Made by a program: the position numbers and the translations under genes. A stretch of DNA of 64,000 nucleotides. It comes from Pseudomonas sp. Irchel 3E20 (GTDB lineage: Bacteria > Pseudomonadota > Gammaproteobacteria > Pseudomonadales > Pseudomonadaceae). The notes under the pieces were generated by a model. It saw nothing but the letters and a program-made list of their open reading frames with translations. It was not told the origin of the DNA and did no database searches. Location of the stretch: contig NZ_FYEE01000005.1 in the NCBI RefSeq assembly GCF_900187645.1, positions 124,001-188,000 of the forward strand, given 5' to 3'. Each line of letters begins with the position of its first letter. The first letter of the stretch is position 1. Shown here piece after piece: positions 44,164-51,812 of the stretch.

Positions 44164-44196
44164 TTTTCAATATTCCTTTTAGGTCTAGATTGAAAA
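44164..44196 (+). promoter_or_regulatory. Inverted repeat upstream of the LysR gene
   Basis: TTTTCAAT (44164-44171) and ATTGAAAA (44189-44196) form an 8-bp inverted repeat with a 17-bp spacer, 75 bp before the start codon. A candidate autoregulatory site. Confidence 0.45.
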
Positions 44197-44271
44197 TTTA
44201 ATAGCCGTTGACGGAATAACCCACAAATCGCTAAAACCCCCTCCACCACTCCTTCCCACGCCCGGACCCCC

Positions 44272-45192
44272 ATGGACCTGCGCCAACTGCGTTACTTCAT
44301 CGCCCTCAACGAGCACCGCAGTTTCGTTCGGGCCGCCGAAGCCATGGGCATCACCCAACCGGCGTTCAGCCGCAGCATCCAGGGCTTGGAGCAAGAATTC
44401 GGCTGTGTGCTGGTGGATCGCGGCCACAAGGACCTGCGCCCCACGCCCGAAGGCCAAGTGGTGCTGCAACACGCGCTGTCGCTGGTGCAGGGGGCGGCGT
44501 TGCTCACCAGCCAGGTCACGCAGATGACCAAACTCGACGCCGGCGAGCTGCGTTTTGGCTGTGGCCCGGGCGCGGCGGTGGCGTTGGTGCCCACGGCGGT
44601 GGCGCAGTTCATCAGCGCCCACCCCAACGTGCGTACCCGGTTTGCGGTGGATAACTGGGAAAACCTCAGCCGCAGCCTGGGCCGGGAAGATATCGAGTTT
44701 TTCATCGCCGATGGCCGCCATTTCGACGCCGACCCCAACTACCAGACCCGCGCCCTCAGCCCCCGGCGCGGGGTGTTTTTCTGCCGCGCCGGGCACCCGT
44801 TGCTGGCCAAGGAAAGCCTCTCCACCAACGACCTGTTCGACTACCCGCTGGCCACTACCCTGATGGCGCCGGGGGTGCGCAAGTTGCTCGCCAACCTCAG
44901 CGGGCGCACGGATTTTTCCCCCGCCATCGAAACCGAATGCTTTGCCGCGCTGGTCAAGATCGTCGGCCAGTCCCAGGCCATTGGCGTGGGCAGCGCCGAA
45001 GCGTTCAGCGAGGCCGCGGCGGGTGGTGCGCTGGTGCAACTGCACTGGCGCAACCTGGCGCCCAACATCGACAGCCTGCAATCGCGTTGCGCCATCGTCA
45101 GCCGCGCGGGCTATCGCCTGTCCCCGGCGGCGCGGGCCATGATCGACACGCTGCTGGCCGTGGATGGCGGGCAGGAGAGGGCGCGGGCCTGA
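44272..45192 (+). CDS. LysR family transcriptional regulator
   Basis: A 306-residue LysR-type regulator. The helix-turn-helix is at residues about 1-60 (MDLRQLRYFIALNEHRSFVR, then EAMGITQPAFSRSIQGLEQE), followed by a linker helix and a two-lobed effector domain (ELRFGCGPGAAVALVPTAVA; GVGSAEAFSEAAAGGALVQL). There is no divergent structural gene except tonB, 418 bp away, so the target is unclear. A DUF2789 gene follows in the same direction. ATG at 44272 gives the exact family start. Confidence 0.92.
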   Translation: MDLRQLRYFIALNEHRSFVRAAEAMGITQPAFSRSIQGLEQEFGCVLVDRGHKDLRPTPEGQVVLQHALSLVQGAALLTSQVTQMTKLDAGELRFGCGPGAAVALVPTAVAQFISAHPNVRTRFAVDNWENLSRSLGREDIEFFIADGRHFDADPNYQTRALSPRRGVFFCRAGHPLLAKESLSTNDLFDYPLATTLMAPGVRKLLANLSGRTDFSPAIETECFAALVKIVGQSQAIGVGSAEAFSEAAAGGALVQLHWRNLAPNIDSLQSRCAIVSRAGYRLSPAARAMIDTLLAVDGGQERARA

Positions 45193-45241
45193 GCCCTGCT
45201 AGACTCAGGCGCTTGCCCCTTTACGATCTGGAGTTGTTGTC

Positions 45242-45487
45242 ATGGAATCACCTACCCACAGCCTGCCCGCCCTGTTCAAGCAGTTGGGCTTGCCCGAGGA
45301 CGCGTTGAGCATTGACCAGTTCATCACCAGCCATTCGCCGCTCAAGGCGGATGTGCTCCTGGCCGACGCTTTGTTCTGGACGCCCGCCCAGGCGCAATTT
45401 TTGCGCGAAGAGATTCTTGACGACGCTGACTGGGCCGAGATCGTCGACCAATTGAACCTGCTCCTACGCAAGCCCCGCCAAAGCTGA
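45242..45487 (+). CDS. DUF2789 domain-containing small protein
   Basis: An 81-residue acidic soluble protein: LPALFKQLGLPEDALSIDQF, then LADALFWTPAQAQFLREEIL and DDADWAEIVDQLNLLLR. I recognise the pattern as the DUF2789 family found in gammaproteobacteria, function unknown. It is too small for an enzyme; a helical bundle or binding role is possible. It follows the LysR gene by 49 bp. Confidence 0.78.
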   Translation: MESPTHSLPALFKQLGLPEDALSIDQFITSHSPLKADVLLADALFWTPAQAQFLREEILDDADWAEIVDQLNLLLRKPRQS

Positions 45488-45632
45488 ACCGCCCCGCACA
45501 AAAGCAGACGAACGCATCGTTTGCCGCGCAGTAAATCCTGGGGCCATTGCTATGCTTTGAACTGTCGGGCCGAGGTGGCGCAAAGCCACTGGGCCACGGT
45601 TCAGGCTCGCGTTGGTCATGGGGATTCCAATA

Positions 45633-46262
45633 ATGAAAAACCCTTATGCTCCCGGCTTCTGGTGCGCCATCGTCGCGCTGGTGCTGCTCTCGGCGACTTA
45701 CTTTTACGGCATCATGCTGGCCCACCAGATCGACAAGGCCCTGGTGTTCCTCGACAGCGTCTGCGCGTTGATCGCGGTGATGGCCATTGCGGTGGTGGCC
45801 TGGGCCGCGGTGCAAAACCAGCGCACCCGCAAACGCCAACTCGAACAAGGCAAAACCCGCGTGCTGATCTGGGACACCAAGGTCGCCCTGCGCCGGGTCG
45901 AGACCGTGTTCGACCGCTACTTCTGGGGCAGCTACTGGCAGCCGGGGCGCACCTTCCAAGAAGTGATGGGCGAACTCACCGGCACCCCGCTGGAAAAAAG
46001 CCTCGAAGCCCTCAAGCAGCAATGCCAAAGCCTCGACCGCCAAGTCGCCGGGCGCCACTGGCTGAACAATGCCCGGGAACTGAGCGACGTCGCCACCGCC
46101 ATGGCCCGCGAGCGCTATCAACTGGATTTCCACGACCCCCGCGTCGGCGGGCCGGGCAATGCGGTGATAAACCGTGATTTTGAAGTGCTGGTGTACACCT
46201 GGACCGCCCGCCTGAAAAGCTTCGACCACCAGCTAGATGCCATGGAAATCGAATACACCTAA
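45633..46262 (+). CDS. Hypothetical inner-membrane protein with two helices
   Basis: A 209-residue protein I do not recognise. Two membrane helices lie at residues about 8-30 (FWCAIVALVLLSATYFYGIM) and 38-62 (VFLDSVCALIAVMAIAVVAW), followed by a basic helical segment (NQRTRKRQLEQGKTRVLIWD) and a charged cytoplasmic domain rich in Arg, Glu and aromatic residues. ATG at 45633 is chosen with GGGGA upstream; ATG at 45618 is the alternative. It converges with the RES toxin gene across a perfect REP palindrome. Confidence 0.6.
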   Translation: MKNPYAPGFWCAIVALVLLSATYFYGIMLAHQIDKALVFLDSVCALIAVMAIAVVAWAAVQNQRTRKRQLEQGKTRVLIWDTKVALRRVETVFDRYFWGSYWQPGRTFQEVMGELTGTPLEKSLEALKQQCQSLDRQVAGRHWLNNARELSDVATAMARERYQLDFHDPRVGGPGNAVINRDFEVLVYTWTARLKSFDHQLDAMEIEYT

Positions 46263-46266
46263 CACC

Positions 46267-46294
46267 GTAGAAAGCGGGCTCGCCCGCTTTCTAC
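46267..46294. repeat. Single REP forming a perfect palindrome
   Basis: GTAGAAAGCGGGC-TC-GCCCGCTTTCTAC is a 13-bp perfect dyad between convergent genes. Its right outer edge abuts the TAG stop codon of the RES toxin gene (46295-46297). It may work as a shared transcription barrier. Confidence 0.8.
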
Positions 46295-46756
46295 CTACGA
46301 GCGTTTGGCGAACATGCGCGGGTCGTAGCTGAAGTCGTAGACCTCGACCACTTCGATGCGGCTGGCCGCCGGGTGGCGCGGGTTGATGACCAGGTTCTGC
46401 TCCAGCGGCAGGATCACCGACGGCACCCGCAGCCCCAGGTAGCGCGCCTCGGTCAGCCACGCGGTGCCGAAATCCATGCTGGGCCGGTCGAACGGGCGCA
46501 GGTCCCAGCCCTTGGGCAACTGCTGGGGGGTGAGGTACAGCGTCGGTTCGTCGGGCAGCTCGAAGCAGGTGATCTTTACCGGGTAGTCGGGCATGCGCGT
46601 GGCGTGGACGAAGGTTTCCAGGGCGCAAATGGCCGGGCTCAGGCCCATGTACACGGCGGGCACGTCGATGTCGTTCCAGCGCCCGCCTTCCATGGCGGCG
46701 CCCGTGCCGCTCAGGTCACGGGCGCGTTTGGCCTTGGCGATCCTCCAGGCGCGCAT
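46295..46756 (-). CDS. RES-domain toxin
   Basis: A 153-residue RES-family protein. The conserved Arg lies in GGRWNDIDVPAVYMGLS (Arg26), the Glu in SPAICALETFVHA (Glu47), and the Ser in LRVPSVILPLEQNLVINPRH (Ser113), followed by the conserved NPRHP. RES toxins of the Xre/MbcA-paired kind destroy cellular NAD+ by hydrolysis or phosphorolysis. The start ATG at 46756 overlaps the antitoxin stop codon (TGATG). Loop residues match an active enzyme. Confidence 0.9.
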   Translation of the reverse strand: MRAWRIAKAKRARDLSGTGAAMEGGRWNDIDVPAVYMGLSPAICALETFVHATRMPDYPVKITCFELPDEPTLYLTPQQLPKGWDLRPFDRPSMDFGTAWLTEARYLGLRVPSVILPLEQNLVINPRHPAASRIEVVEVYDFSYDPRMFAKRS

Positions 46757-47235
46757 CAGACCACGCCGCCCCATTCCATGGCGTTGAGCACCCGGCGCAC
46801 CTGCTTGGCGCCGATTTCCATTTCGCACAGTTCGATGGGGGTCTTGTTGTTCAGTGCCTGGTTCGGTGCGGTCATCCAGGCCACGGCTTTGCCTTGGTCC
46901 TCGAACAACTCGGCGGCCTGGGTGGCGATCACCGCGATGCGGTCCAGACGCTCGGACGCCACCGGGCCCAGGGGTTTGTCGTCCTTGCGGCGGCGCTCCA
47001 GGGTAGAGAGCGAAGTGTTGAACAGCGCCTCGATCAAGCGGTTGTTGAGGCCGAACGCGGCTTTGGTTTCGTCGATCCACGTGGCGGAAAAACCGTTGAG
47101 GATCAGCTCCAGGCGCTGGTTTTCGCTATGGCCGAGCAGCTCCTGGACCATGTTCCAGAACAACGGGTGCTCGGTTTTATCCACAGGCTGCGCGGCGGGC
47201 CGGGCGGGTTTACGGACAAGGGATTGAACGCTCAT
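46756..47235 (-). CDS. Xre/MbcA/ParS-type antitoxin (DUF2384)
   Basis: A 159-residue antitoxin for the downstream RES toxin. The N-terminal half is basic and the middle helix-turn-helix-like part reads WIDETKAAFGLNNRLIEALF, followed by NTSLSTLERRRKDDKPLGPV. The C-terminal toxin-binding domain contains LDRIAVIATQAAELFEDQGK and WMTAPNQALNNKTPIELCEM, characteristic of DUF2384. ATG at 47235 is preceded by TAGGAG. A perfect 10-bp inverted repeat lies 12 bp upstream of the start, well placed for autorepression. Confidence 0.9.
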   Translation of the reverse strand: MSVQSLVRKPARPAAQPVDKTEHPLFWNMVQELLGHSENQRLELILNGFSATWIDETKAAFGLNNRLIEALFNTSLSTLERRRKDDKPLGPVASERLDRIAVIATQAAELFEDQGKAVAWMTAPNQALNNKTPIELCEMEIGAKQVRRVLNAMEWGGVV

Positions 47236-47246
47236 GCTGGCTCCTA

Positions 47247-47276
47247 TCATTTGACGTGCTTTGCTTCGTCAAATGA
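47247..47276 (-). promoter_or_regulatory. Candidate operator of the Xre/RES operon
   Basis: TCATTTGACG (47247-47256) and CGTCAAATGA (47267-47276) form a perfect 10-bp inverted repeat with a 10-bp spacer just upstream of the antitoxin start codon. Confidence 0.65.
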
Positions 47277-47480
47277 AGAATAGGCCCGCCAGGCAAAATT
47301 TACAGCCCCCGCCAGACCGGCGGTCGCGTCGCCTTCACTGTTTTTCACATGCAAAGTTGCGGTCTGCGGCCAAAGGCAGTGCTAATCTGCCCGGCACTTT
47401 CGCACCGTCGAGCCACGGCCCCCAAAGGGTTCAGGGATGAGCGGCGCAGTTTTCAACTACGGATATCGATCGGGAACCAC

Positions 47481-48992
47481 ATGAATAAGTCAGCAGGCGT
47501 ACTGGTAGGGATTGTCGTCGCAGTAGGTGCCATCAGCGCGGGCGGCGCCTGGTACACCGGCACGAAGCTGGAAGGGGTGCTGCAGACCTCCGTGCAGGAG
47601 GCCAACAAGGAACTGCAAGCGGCGATGATCGGCTCCAACGGCACCGCCAACCTGGAGCTGGTATCGCTGGAGCGCGGCACCTTCAGCAGCGTGGCGCGCT
47701 ACCGCCTCAAGGGCCAGGGCGAGATGTTCGGCGACGCGGCCGAGGGCGTGGAGCTGCTGTTCACCGACCGCATCGAACACGGCCCGCTGCCGTTCTCGCG
47801 CCTGGTCACCCTGAAGTGGCTGCCGGTAATGGCCACCAGTCATTACTCCCTGGAAAAAACCCCGTTCACCGAAAAATGGTTCGCCGCCACCCACGATGCC
47901 TCGCCGGTCAAAGGCGTGGTCAACCTGGGCTACGACCGCTCGGCCAGCGGCAATGTCGAACTGCTGCCCCTGGAACTGGCGCTGGACGAGCAGTCCACCC
48001 TGAAATTCTCCGGCCTCAACATGGAACTGGCCGTGGCCGCCGAGGCGCAAAAACTCAAGGCCAATGGCTACATGGACAGCCTCACGGTGGCCACCGTGGC
48101 CGAAGACCAGACCCCGGTGCTCATGGAGCTCAATGGCCTGACCCTGGCCAGCGACTTGGCCAAAGGCTCCTTCGGCTACTACCTGGGCCAGAACAACCTG
48201 GAGCTCAAGGAAGCCAAGACCACCTTCGGCTCCCAGCAAGCGGTGCTCAGCCTGAAGAAATTCGAAGCCCGCAGCAGCACCGAGGAGTCGGGCAGCAACG
48301 CCGCCGGGCGTGCCGTCTACACCATTGGCGACGTGGCCTATAACGGCAAGACCCTGGGCAGCGCAAACATGGCCTGGGGCATCAAGAACCTCGACATCCC
48401 CGCCACCCTGTCGCTGATGCAGGTGTATCAGACCAAGCTGCAACCCTATGAAGAGGCTGCTGCGGCTGCTGAAGCGGCGGGCGAGCCCGCGCCGCAGTTG
48501 CAACTGAACGAAGCCGAGCAAGCCCAGGTCAAGGCTGGCCTGGAAAAACTGCTGGCCGCCAAACCCCAGGTCGCCCTGGAAAACCTGTCGTTCAAGACCG
48601 CCAACGGCGAGAGCCGGATGAGCCTGGTGGTGGACCTGACCCAGCCGCAATCCCTGGAGCTGCCGTCCGCCGAGCTGGGCCAGCAACTGGTGGCGATGCT
48701 GGACTTCAACCTGCAACTGTCCAAGCCGATGATCGCCGACGTGGTCGCGGTACAGGCTCAGGTCGAAGGCCTGACGGACGCCAAGGCCATCAGCGAGCAA
48801 GCCAACATGACCAGCGAGATGATCGCCGCCATGGCCCTGGGCACCGAGTTGGCCACCCTCGAGGGCACCAACATCGTCTCCAAACTGCACTACACCAACC
48901 GCGAAGTGACCTTCAACGGCCAGAAAATGACCGTTGACCAGTTCGTCGGCTTCCTGATGAGCAAACTGGGTGGCGTTGCCGGGGTTCAATAA
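47481..48992 (+). CDS. YdgA family protein (DUF945)
   Basis: A 503-residue exported or membrane-anchored protein. The N-terminal helix (KSAGVLVGIVVAVGAISAGG) is followed by a long soluble periplasmic part, with ELVSLERGTFSSVARYRLKG and GPLPFSRLVTLKWLPVMATS as family-like segments. The region around residues 320-360 is Ala/Glu-rich (EEAAAAAEAAGEPAPQLQLN). Length matches YdgA/DUF945 proteins, whose role is unknown. ATG at 47481 begins the hydrophobic helix. It is monocistronic by spacing; a REP follows. Confidence 0.85.
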   Translation: MNKSAGVLVGIVVAVGAISAGGAWYTGTKLEGVLQTSVQEANKELQAAMIGSNGTANLELVSLERGTFSSVARYRLKGQGEMFGDAAEGVELLFTDRIEHGPLPFSRLVTLKWLPVMATSHYSLEKTPFTEKWFAATHDASPVKGVVNLGYDRSASGNVELLPLELALDEQSTLKFSGLNMELAVAAEAQKLKANGYMDSLTVATVAEDQTPVLMELNGLTLASDLAKGSFGYYLGQNNLELKEAKTTFGSQQAVLSLKKFEARSSTEESGSNAAGRAVYTIGDVAYNGKTLGSANMAWGIKNLDIPATLSLMQVYQTKLQPYEEAAAAAEAAGEPAPQLQLNEAEQAQVKAGLEKLLAAKPQVALENLSFKTANGESRMSLVVDLTQPQSLELPSAELGQQLVAMLDFNLQLSKPMIADVVAVQAQVEGLTDAKAISEQANMTSEMIAAMALGTELATLEGTNIVSKLHYTNREVTFNGQKMTVDQFVGFLMSKLGGVAGVQ

Positions 48993-49010
48993 CTTGCGGG
49001 GCAGCCCCCT

Positions 49011-49036
49011 GTGGGAGCGGGCCTGCCCGCGATAGC
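49011..49036. repeat. Single GTGG-type REP
   Basis: GTGGGAGCGGGCCTGCCCGC and following bases, 19 bp after the stop codon of the YdgA-like gene. No partner copy in inverse is seen. Confidence 0.7.
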
Positions 49037-49203
49037 GGTTTACCCGTCGGGGGCTTCAAGGGGGCCGAGGCCTGTGCGCCACGGCAAGCGTTTCGCGCGC
49101 CGCCGCGCCCAGGCCTTAGTGCCCGGCGATGCCCTGTGGTCATGGCTTCGCGGAGCGAAAGCGAGCACTATCGGGGTACTTACTGGTGCATGGGAGGCCA
49201 GCC

Positions 49204-49398
49204 TTGACCCAACGAATCGACCGTATCGCCCAACTGCTCAATTGCCCGGTGCTGGGCGAAGACATCCGCCGCGCGATCACCGACACCCGCAAAGAGGTCC
49301 TCACCGACGAAGAGGACGAGAGCGAGCACGACACCGACGACGTCCCAACGCCCAGTAGCAAGGGGGCTCGCCCGCGCCCGGCGGCGCAGCGGCCGTAG
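49204..49398 (+). CDS. Small hypothetical protein with REP-derived C-terminus
   Basis: A possible 64-residue protein starting at TTG 49204 with a GGAGG ribosome site 6 nt upstream. It opens TQRIDRIAQLLNCPVLGEDI and continues with an acidic stretch (TDEEDESEHDTDD). The last 13 codons or so, from base 49355, are read from a GTAG REPIN, and its TAG stop codon is inside that element. No family is recognised. The first 45 residues have ordinary amino acid use, so the gene may be real; the tail is probably acquired. Confidence 0.45.
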   Translation: MTQRIDRIAQLLNCPVLGEDIRRAITDTRKEVLTDEEDESEHDTDDVPTPSSKGARPRPAAQRP

Positions 49399-49464
49399 AA
49401 ACCTGCCGGGCACCCCATCGTATAGGGCTGCGCGCACCCAGCGCGGGCGAGGCCCCTTGCCTAC
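49355..49464. repeat. REPIN (GTAG-type) overlapping two gene ends
   Basis: GTAGCAAGGGGGCTCGCCCGCG at the left is mirrored by CGCGGGCGAGGCCCCTTGCCTAC at the right. The left half codes for the tail of the small plus-strand ORF; the right edge supplies the TAG stop codon of the minus-strand acyltransferase at 49461-49463. Confidence 0.85.
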
Positions 49465-50507
49465 AAGGCCTGTTCGTAGGGCCGCGCATTACGGGGCCGG
49501 TCAAGAAAAACCCACCGCAGCCATTGGGTCATCGGCAGTTCCACCAGGCGATACATGCTGATCGCCATCAGGTAGCACAGGCCAATCGCCACGGGAGTTA
49601 TCAGGTAGGCGAGGGCACCCGGGGTGTCTAATACGTGGAACACCTTGTTGAACACCTTCATCACGTACGGGTGGAACAGGTACAGCGAGTAACTGGCATC
49701 CCCCAACAGCACCAGGATGGCGGGCAAGCGAACCCCGGCCAGACCATGCACCAACCCCAGGAACGCCACCGTGGCCGGCAGGCCCCAGCAACCAATACGC
49801 CCCAGCCACGGCTCCAACGGCGCGGTGAACGGCATGCAGGCGATCGCCGCGACGCCCAGCAGCACCAGCGCCACCCGCACGCCTGGCGCGGGGCCGGCGT
49901 TGCGCCAGGCCTGGGTGCGCATATAGAGGACGTAGCAGCCCATCCCCAGGGCGAATTCAGCAAGGATGTCCGAGGTGTAGAACTCCCCCAGCACGGACTC
50001 GGGCGTCAGCCCTTTGCCCAGCGCCACCAGGGCCAGCAGCACGCTTGAACAAACGAGCAAACGGTGGCGCTGGCTGACGGCCATGGACAGGGCGAACACC
50101 AGGTAGAAAAACATCTCGTAGTTCAGGGTCCAGCCCAGGTAGAGCAGGGGCTGGACGAACTCGCCCTTTTGGTAGGGGATAAACAGCAGCGACTTGATAA
50201 GGCCGGGCCAATCGGCCGTGGTGTTGTCCAGCAGGTTGGGCAGCAGCAGGGCGATGGCGAATACGCCGAGGGTGCCGAGCCAGTACAGCGGCACCACGCG
50301 AATCACCCGTTTGGCAAAAAAGTGGCGTTTGGACTGGGCCGTGACCAGGGCCATGATGAAGCCGCTTATCACGAAGAAAATATCCACGCCCCAGGCACCG
50401 TTACGGAACAGCGGCACATGGAAAATCACCACGGCAGTCGCCGCGATGGCTCGCAAGAGCTGGACGCTGTCCAGTTTATCGGCGGGGGGGGAGGAGGTTG
50501 CGGGCAT
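49461..50507 (-). CDS. Acyltransferase family 3 membrane protein
   Basis: A 348-residue integral membrane O-acyltransferase with about ten helices. The active-site His is in ATAVVIFHVPLFRNGAWGVD, followed by FFVISGFIMALVTA with the usual Phe/Ser/Gly pattern. The C-terminal part has DASYSLYLFHPYVMKVFNKV, typical of the OafA/ExoZ group that acetylates surface polysaccharides. ATG at 50507 is chosen with an AGGG site upstream; longer in-frame starts run through a REP. The stop TAG is within a REPIN. The target glycan cannot be read from context, since no polysaccharide genes are near. Confidence 0.85.
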   Translation of the reverse strand: MPATSSPPADKLDSVQLLRAIAATAVVIFHVPLFRNGAWGVDIFFVISGFIMALVTAQSKRHFFAKRVIRVVPLYWLGTLGVFAIALLLPNLLDNTTADWPGLIKSLLFIPYQKGEFVQPLLYLGWTLNYEMFFYLVFALSMAVSQRHRLLVCSSVLLALVALGKGLTPESVLGEFYTSDILAEFALGMGCYVLYMRTQAWRNAGPAPGVRVALVLLGVAAIACMPFTAPLEPWLGRIGCWGLPATVAFLGLVHGLAGVRLPAILVLLGDASYSLYLFHPYVMKVFNKVFHVLDTPGALAYLITPVAIGLCYLMAISMYRLVELPMTQWLRWVFLDRPRNARPYEQAL

Positions 50508-50827
50508 GGGCCGTCCCTGTTCGTCGGCTGGGGCCACGCGACGCCGGGTTCGGCGCCGCGACCTAAGAAGCTTCTGGGGACGACCACGCTTCTTGATGGC
50601 CTGGAGTGTAGCAAGCGGGCTAGCCCGCGCTCGGCTGCGCAACAGCCGAAAAACGCCAGGACGCAATAGCACCCCGCACGGCGTGGCCTGTTTCGGCATT
50701 TCCTGCAGGCTTGGCGATGATGTCGCGGCAATTGTCTGTGTAGGAGTCATCTTCAGAGCCTGTAAACTCTTTCGCCACCGCGCAGGAGCGCGGTTTGTAT
50801 ATCGATCAAGCGCGAAGAGGATAGGCA
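50508..50827. other. Gene-free region with one REP and a promoter hairpin
   Basis: A GTAG REP (50608-50635) lies 100 bp upstream of the acyltransferase start. Near the plus-strand gene at 50828 there is a 7-bp hairpin ACCGCGC-AGGA-GCGCGGT (50777-50794). No gene was seen. Confidence 0.5.
50608..50635. repeat. Single GTAG-type REP
   Basis: GTAGCAAGCGGGCTAGCCCGC, a core hairpin with a short continuation and no inverted partner nearby. Confidence 0.7.
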
Positions 50828-51727
50828 ATGAGTCTGTGGGATGACCTGAAAAAGAAAGCCGTCGATGCCAACCCCGAACTTGCGGCCAAGGCCGCCCAGG
50901 CGCTGACCAAGGCCCGGGACATGGCGGTGGAGGCCGGCCAGAAAGCCGCGCCGGTACTCAAGGACGCTAGCGACAAGGCTGCGGCCTATGCCCAGGAAAA
51001 GACCCCCATCCTCAAGGCTCAGGCACTCAAGGCCATCGAAGACGCCAAGCTGCGCCGCGCCGAACTCAAGGAACGCGCCCGGCACGACAAGGCCGCGCGC
51101 GACGAAATGATCCGCACCATGTACGACATCAGCCTGGCGCCCGAAGACCCCAACTTCATCGATGAACCGTTCAACCACGACGAACGCCAGCTGCATTTTT
51201 TTGTCGTCACCGGGCAAGTCCTCGACACCCAGAAACGCAACCAGACCCACCTCAGCGCCAGCCACTCGCACCACGCCGGCGGCGGCCTGCTGATCGACGG
51301 CTACGGCTCCATCGGCGGCAGCTCGTCGTCAATGCACGTGAGCAGCCACAACGTCCAAGAGCATGAATTCTGGGTGCAACTGCGCGACGGCAAGGAAGCC
51401 TGCTTCCAGTTCACCAATAGCGACGTGCGCATCCGCACCGGGCAAACCGTCAGCCTGCTGTTCGCGCGCGCCACCGACAGCCAGAACGGCAAAATGGTGG
51501 CGCTGTACAACCACAGCTCCCAAGAGAACTTCACCCTCGCCGGCCCGGCCACCATCAACCGCATGTTCAACCTCTACACCGTCGAACCGGGCCTGTTCAA
51601 CCGCACCGAAGTGACCACCACCCGTAATCGCCTGCTGCAGGAGTTGGAACGGCGGCTGGGGCAATTGGCGCGCTATTGCGCGTTGCATGGCAATTGTGAG
51701 GTGCGGGTGATTGAGGGGCAGGGTTGA
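50828..51727 (+). CDS. Conserved hypothetical protein, helical N-terminus and beta-rich C-terminus
   Basis: A 299-residue protein I do not recognise with certainty. Residues 1-100 are Ala/Lys-rich, probably amphipathic helix (DDLKKKAVDANPELAAKAAQ; ALTKARDMAVEAGQKAAPVL). The middle has a Ser/His/Gly-rich stretch (SASHSHHAGGGLLIDGYGSI, then SSSSMHVSSHNVQ). The C-terminal part contains HEFWVQLRDGKEACFQFTNS and VRIRTGQTVSLLFARA, a small beta-domain pattern also seen in other uncharacterised proteins with a Ser/His-rich lead. No signal peptide or membrane helix. It is monocistronic. A GNAT gene follows 85 bp later. Confidence 0.7.
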   Translation: MSLWDDLKKKAVDANPELAAKAAQALTKARDMAVEAGQKAAPVLKDASDKAAAYAQEKTPILKAQALKAIEDAKLRRAELKERARHDKAARDEMIRTMYDISLAPEDPNFIDEPFNHDERQLHFFVVTGQVLDTQKRNQTHLSASHSHHAGGGLLIDGYGSIGGSSSSMHVSSHNVQEHEFWVQLRDGKEACFQFTNSDVRIRTGQTVSLLFARATDSQNGKMVALYNHSSQENFTLAGPATINRMFNLYTVEPGLFNRTEVTTTRNRLLQELERRLGQLARYCALHGNCEVRVIEGQG

Positions 51728-51812
51728 TGACTGATTTGGATACTTGCCAGCCCAAGGTGACGGCCTTCGATCCGTGATTGCACGCAGGAATATTGAGAGG
51801 CAGAGGCAAACG

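Larger units (their letters stand above)
43854..44271. other. Gene-free divergent region between tonB and a LysR gene
   Basis: These 418 bp hold a single GTAG-type REP (44110-44130), a GGAGCG/CGCTCC hairpin near 44133-44149, and AT-rich stretches next to both genes. One 65-codon minus-strand reading frame (43973-44170) runs through the REP and is judged spurious. Confidence 0.55.

Noticed and set aside
43973-44170. 65-codon minus-strand reading frame between tonB and the LysR gene
   Set aside because: It runs through a REP core and a hairpin, has no ribosome site or known pattern, and its composition fits non-coding sequence.
46267-46294. Palindrome considered as a classical rho-independent terminator
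   Set aside because: It is a REP core without a T tract; it may stop transcription, but it is better described as a repeat.
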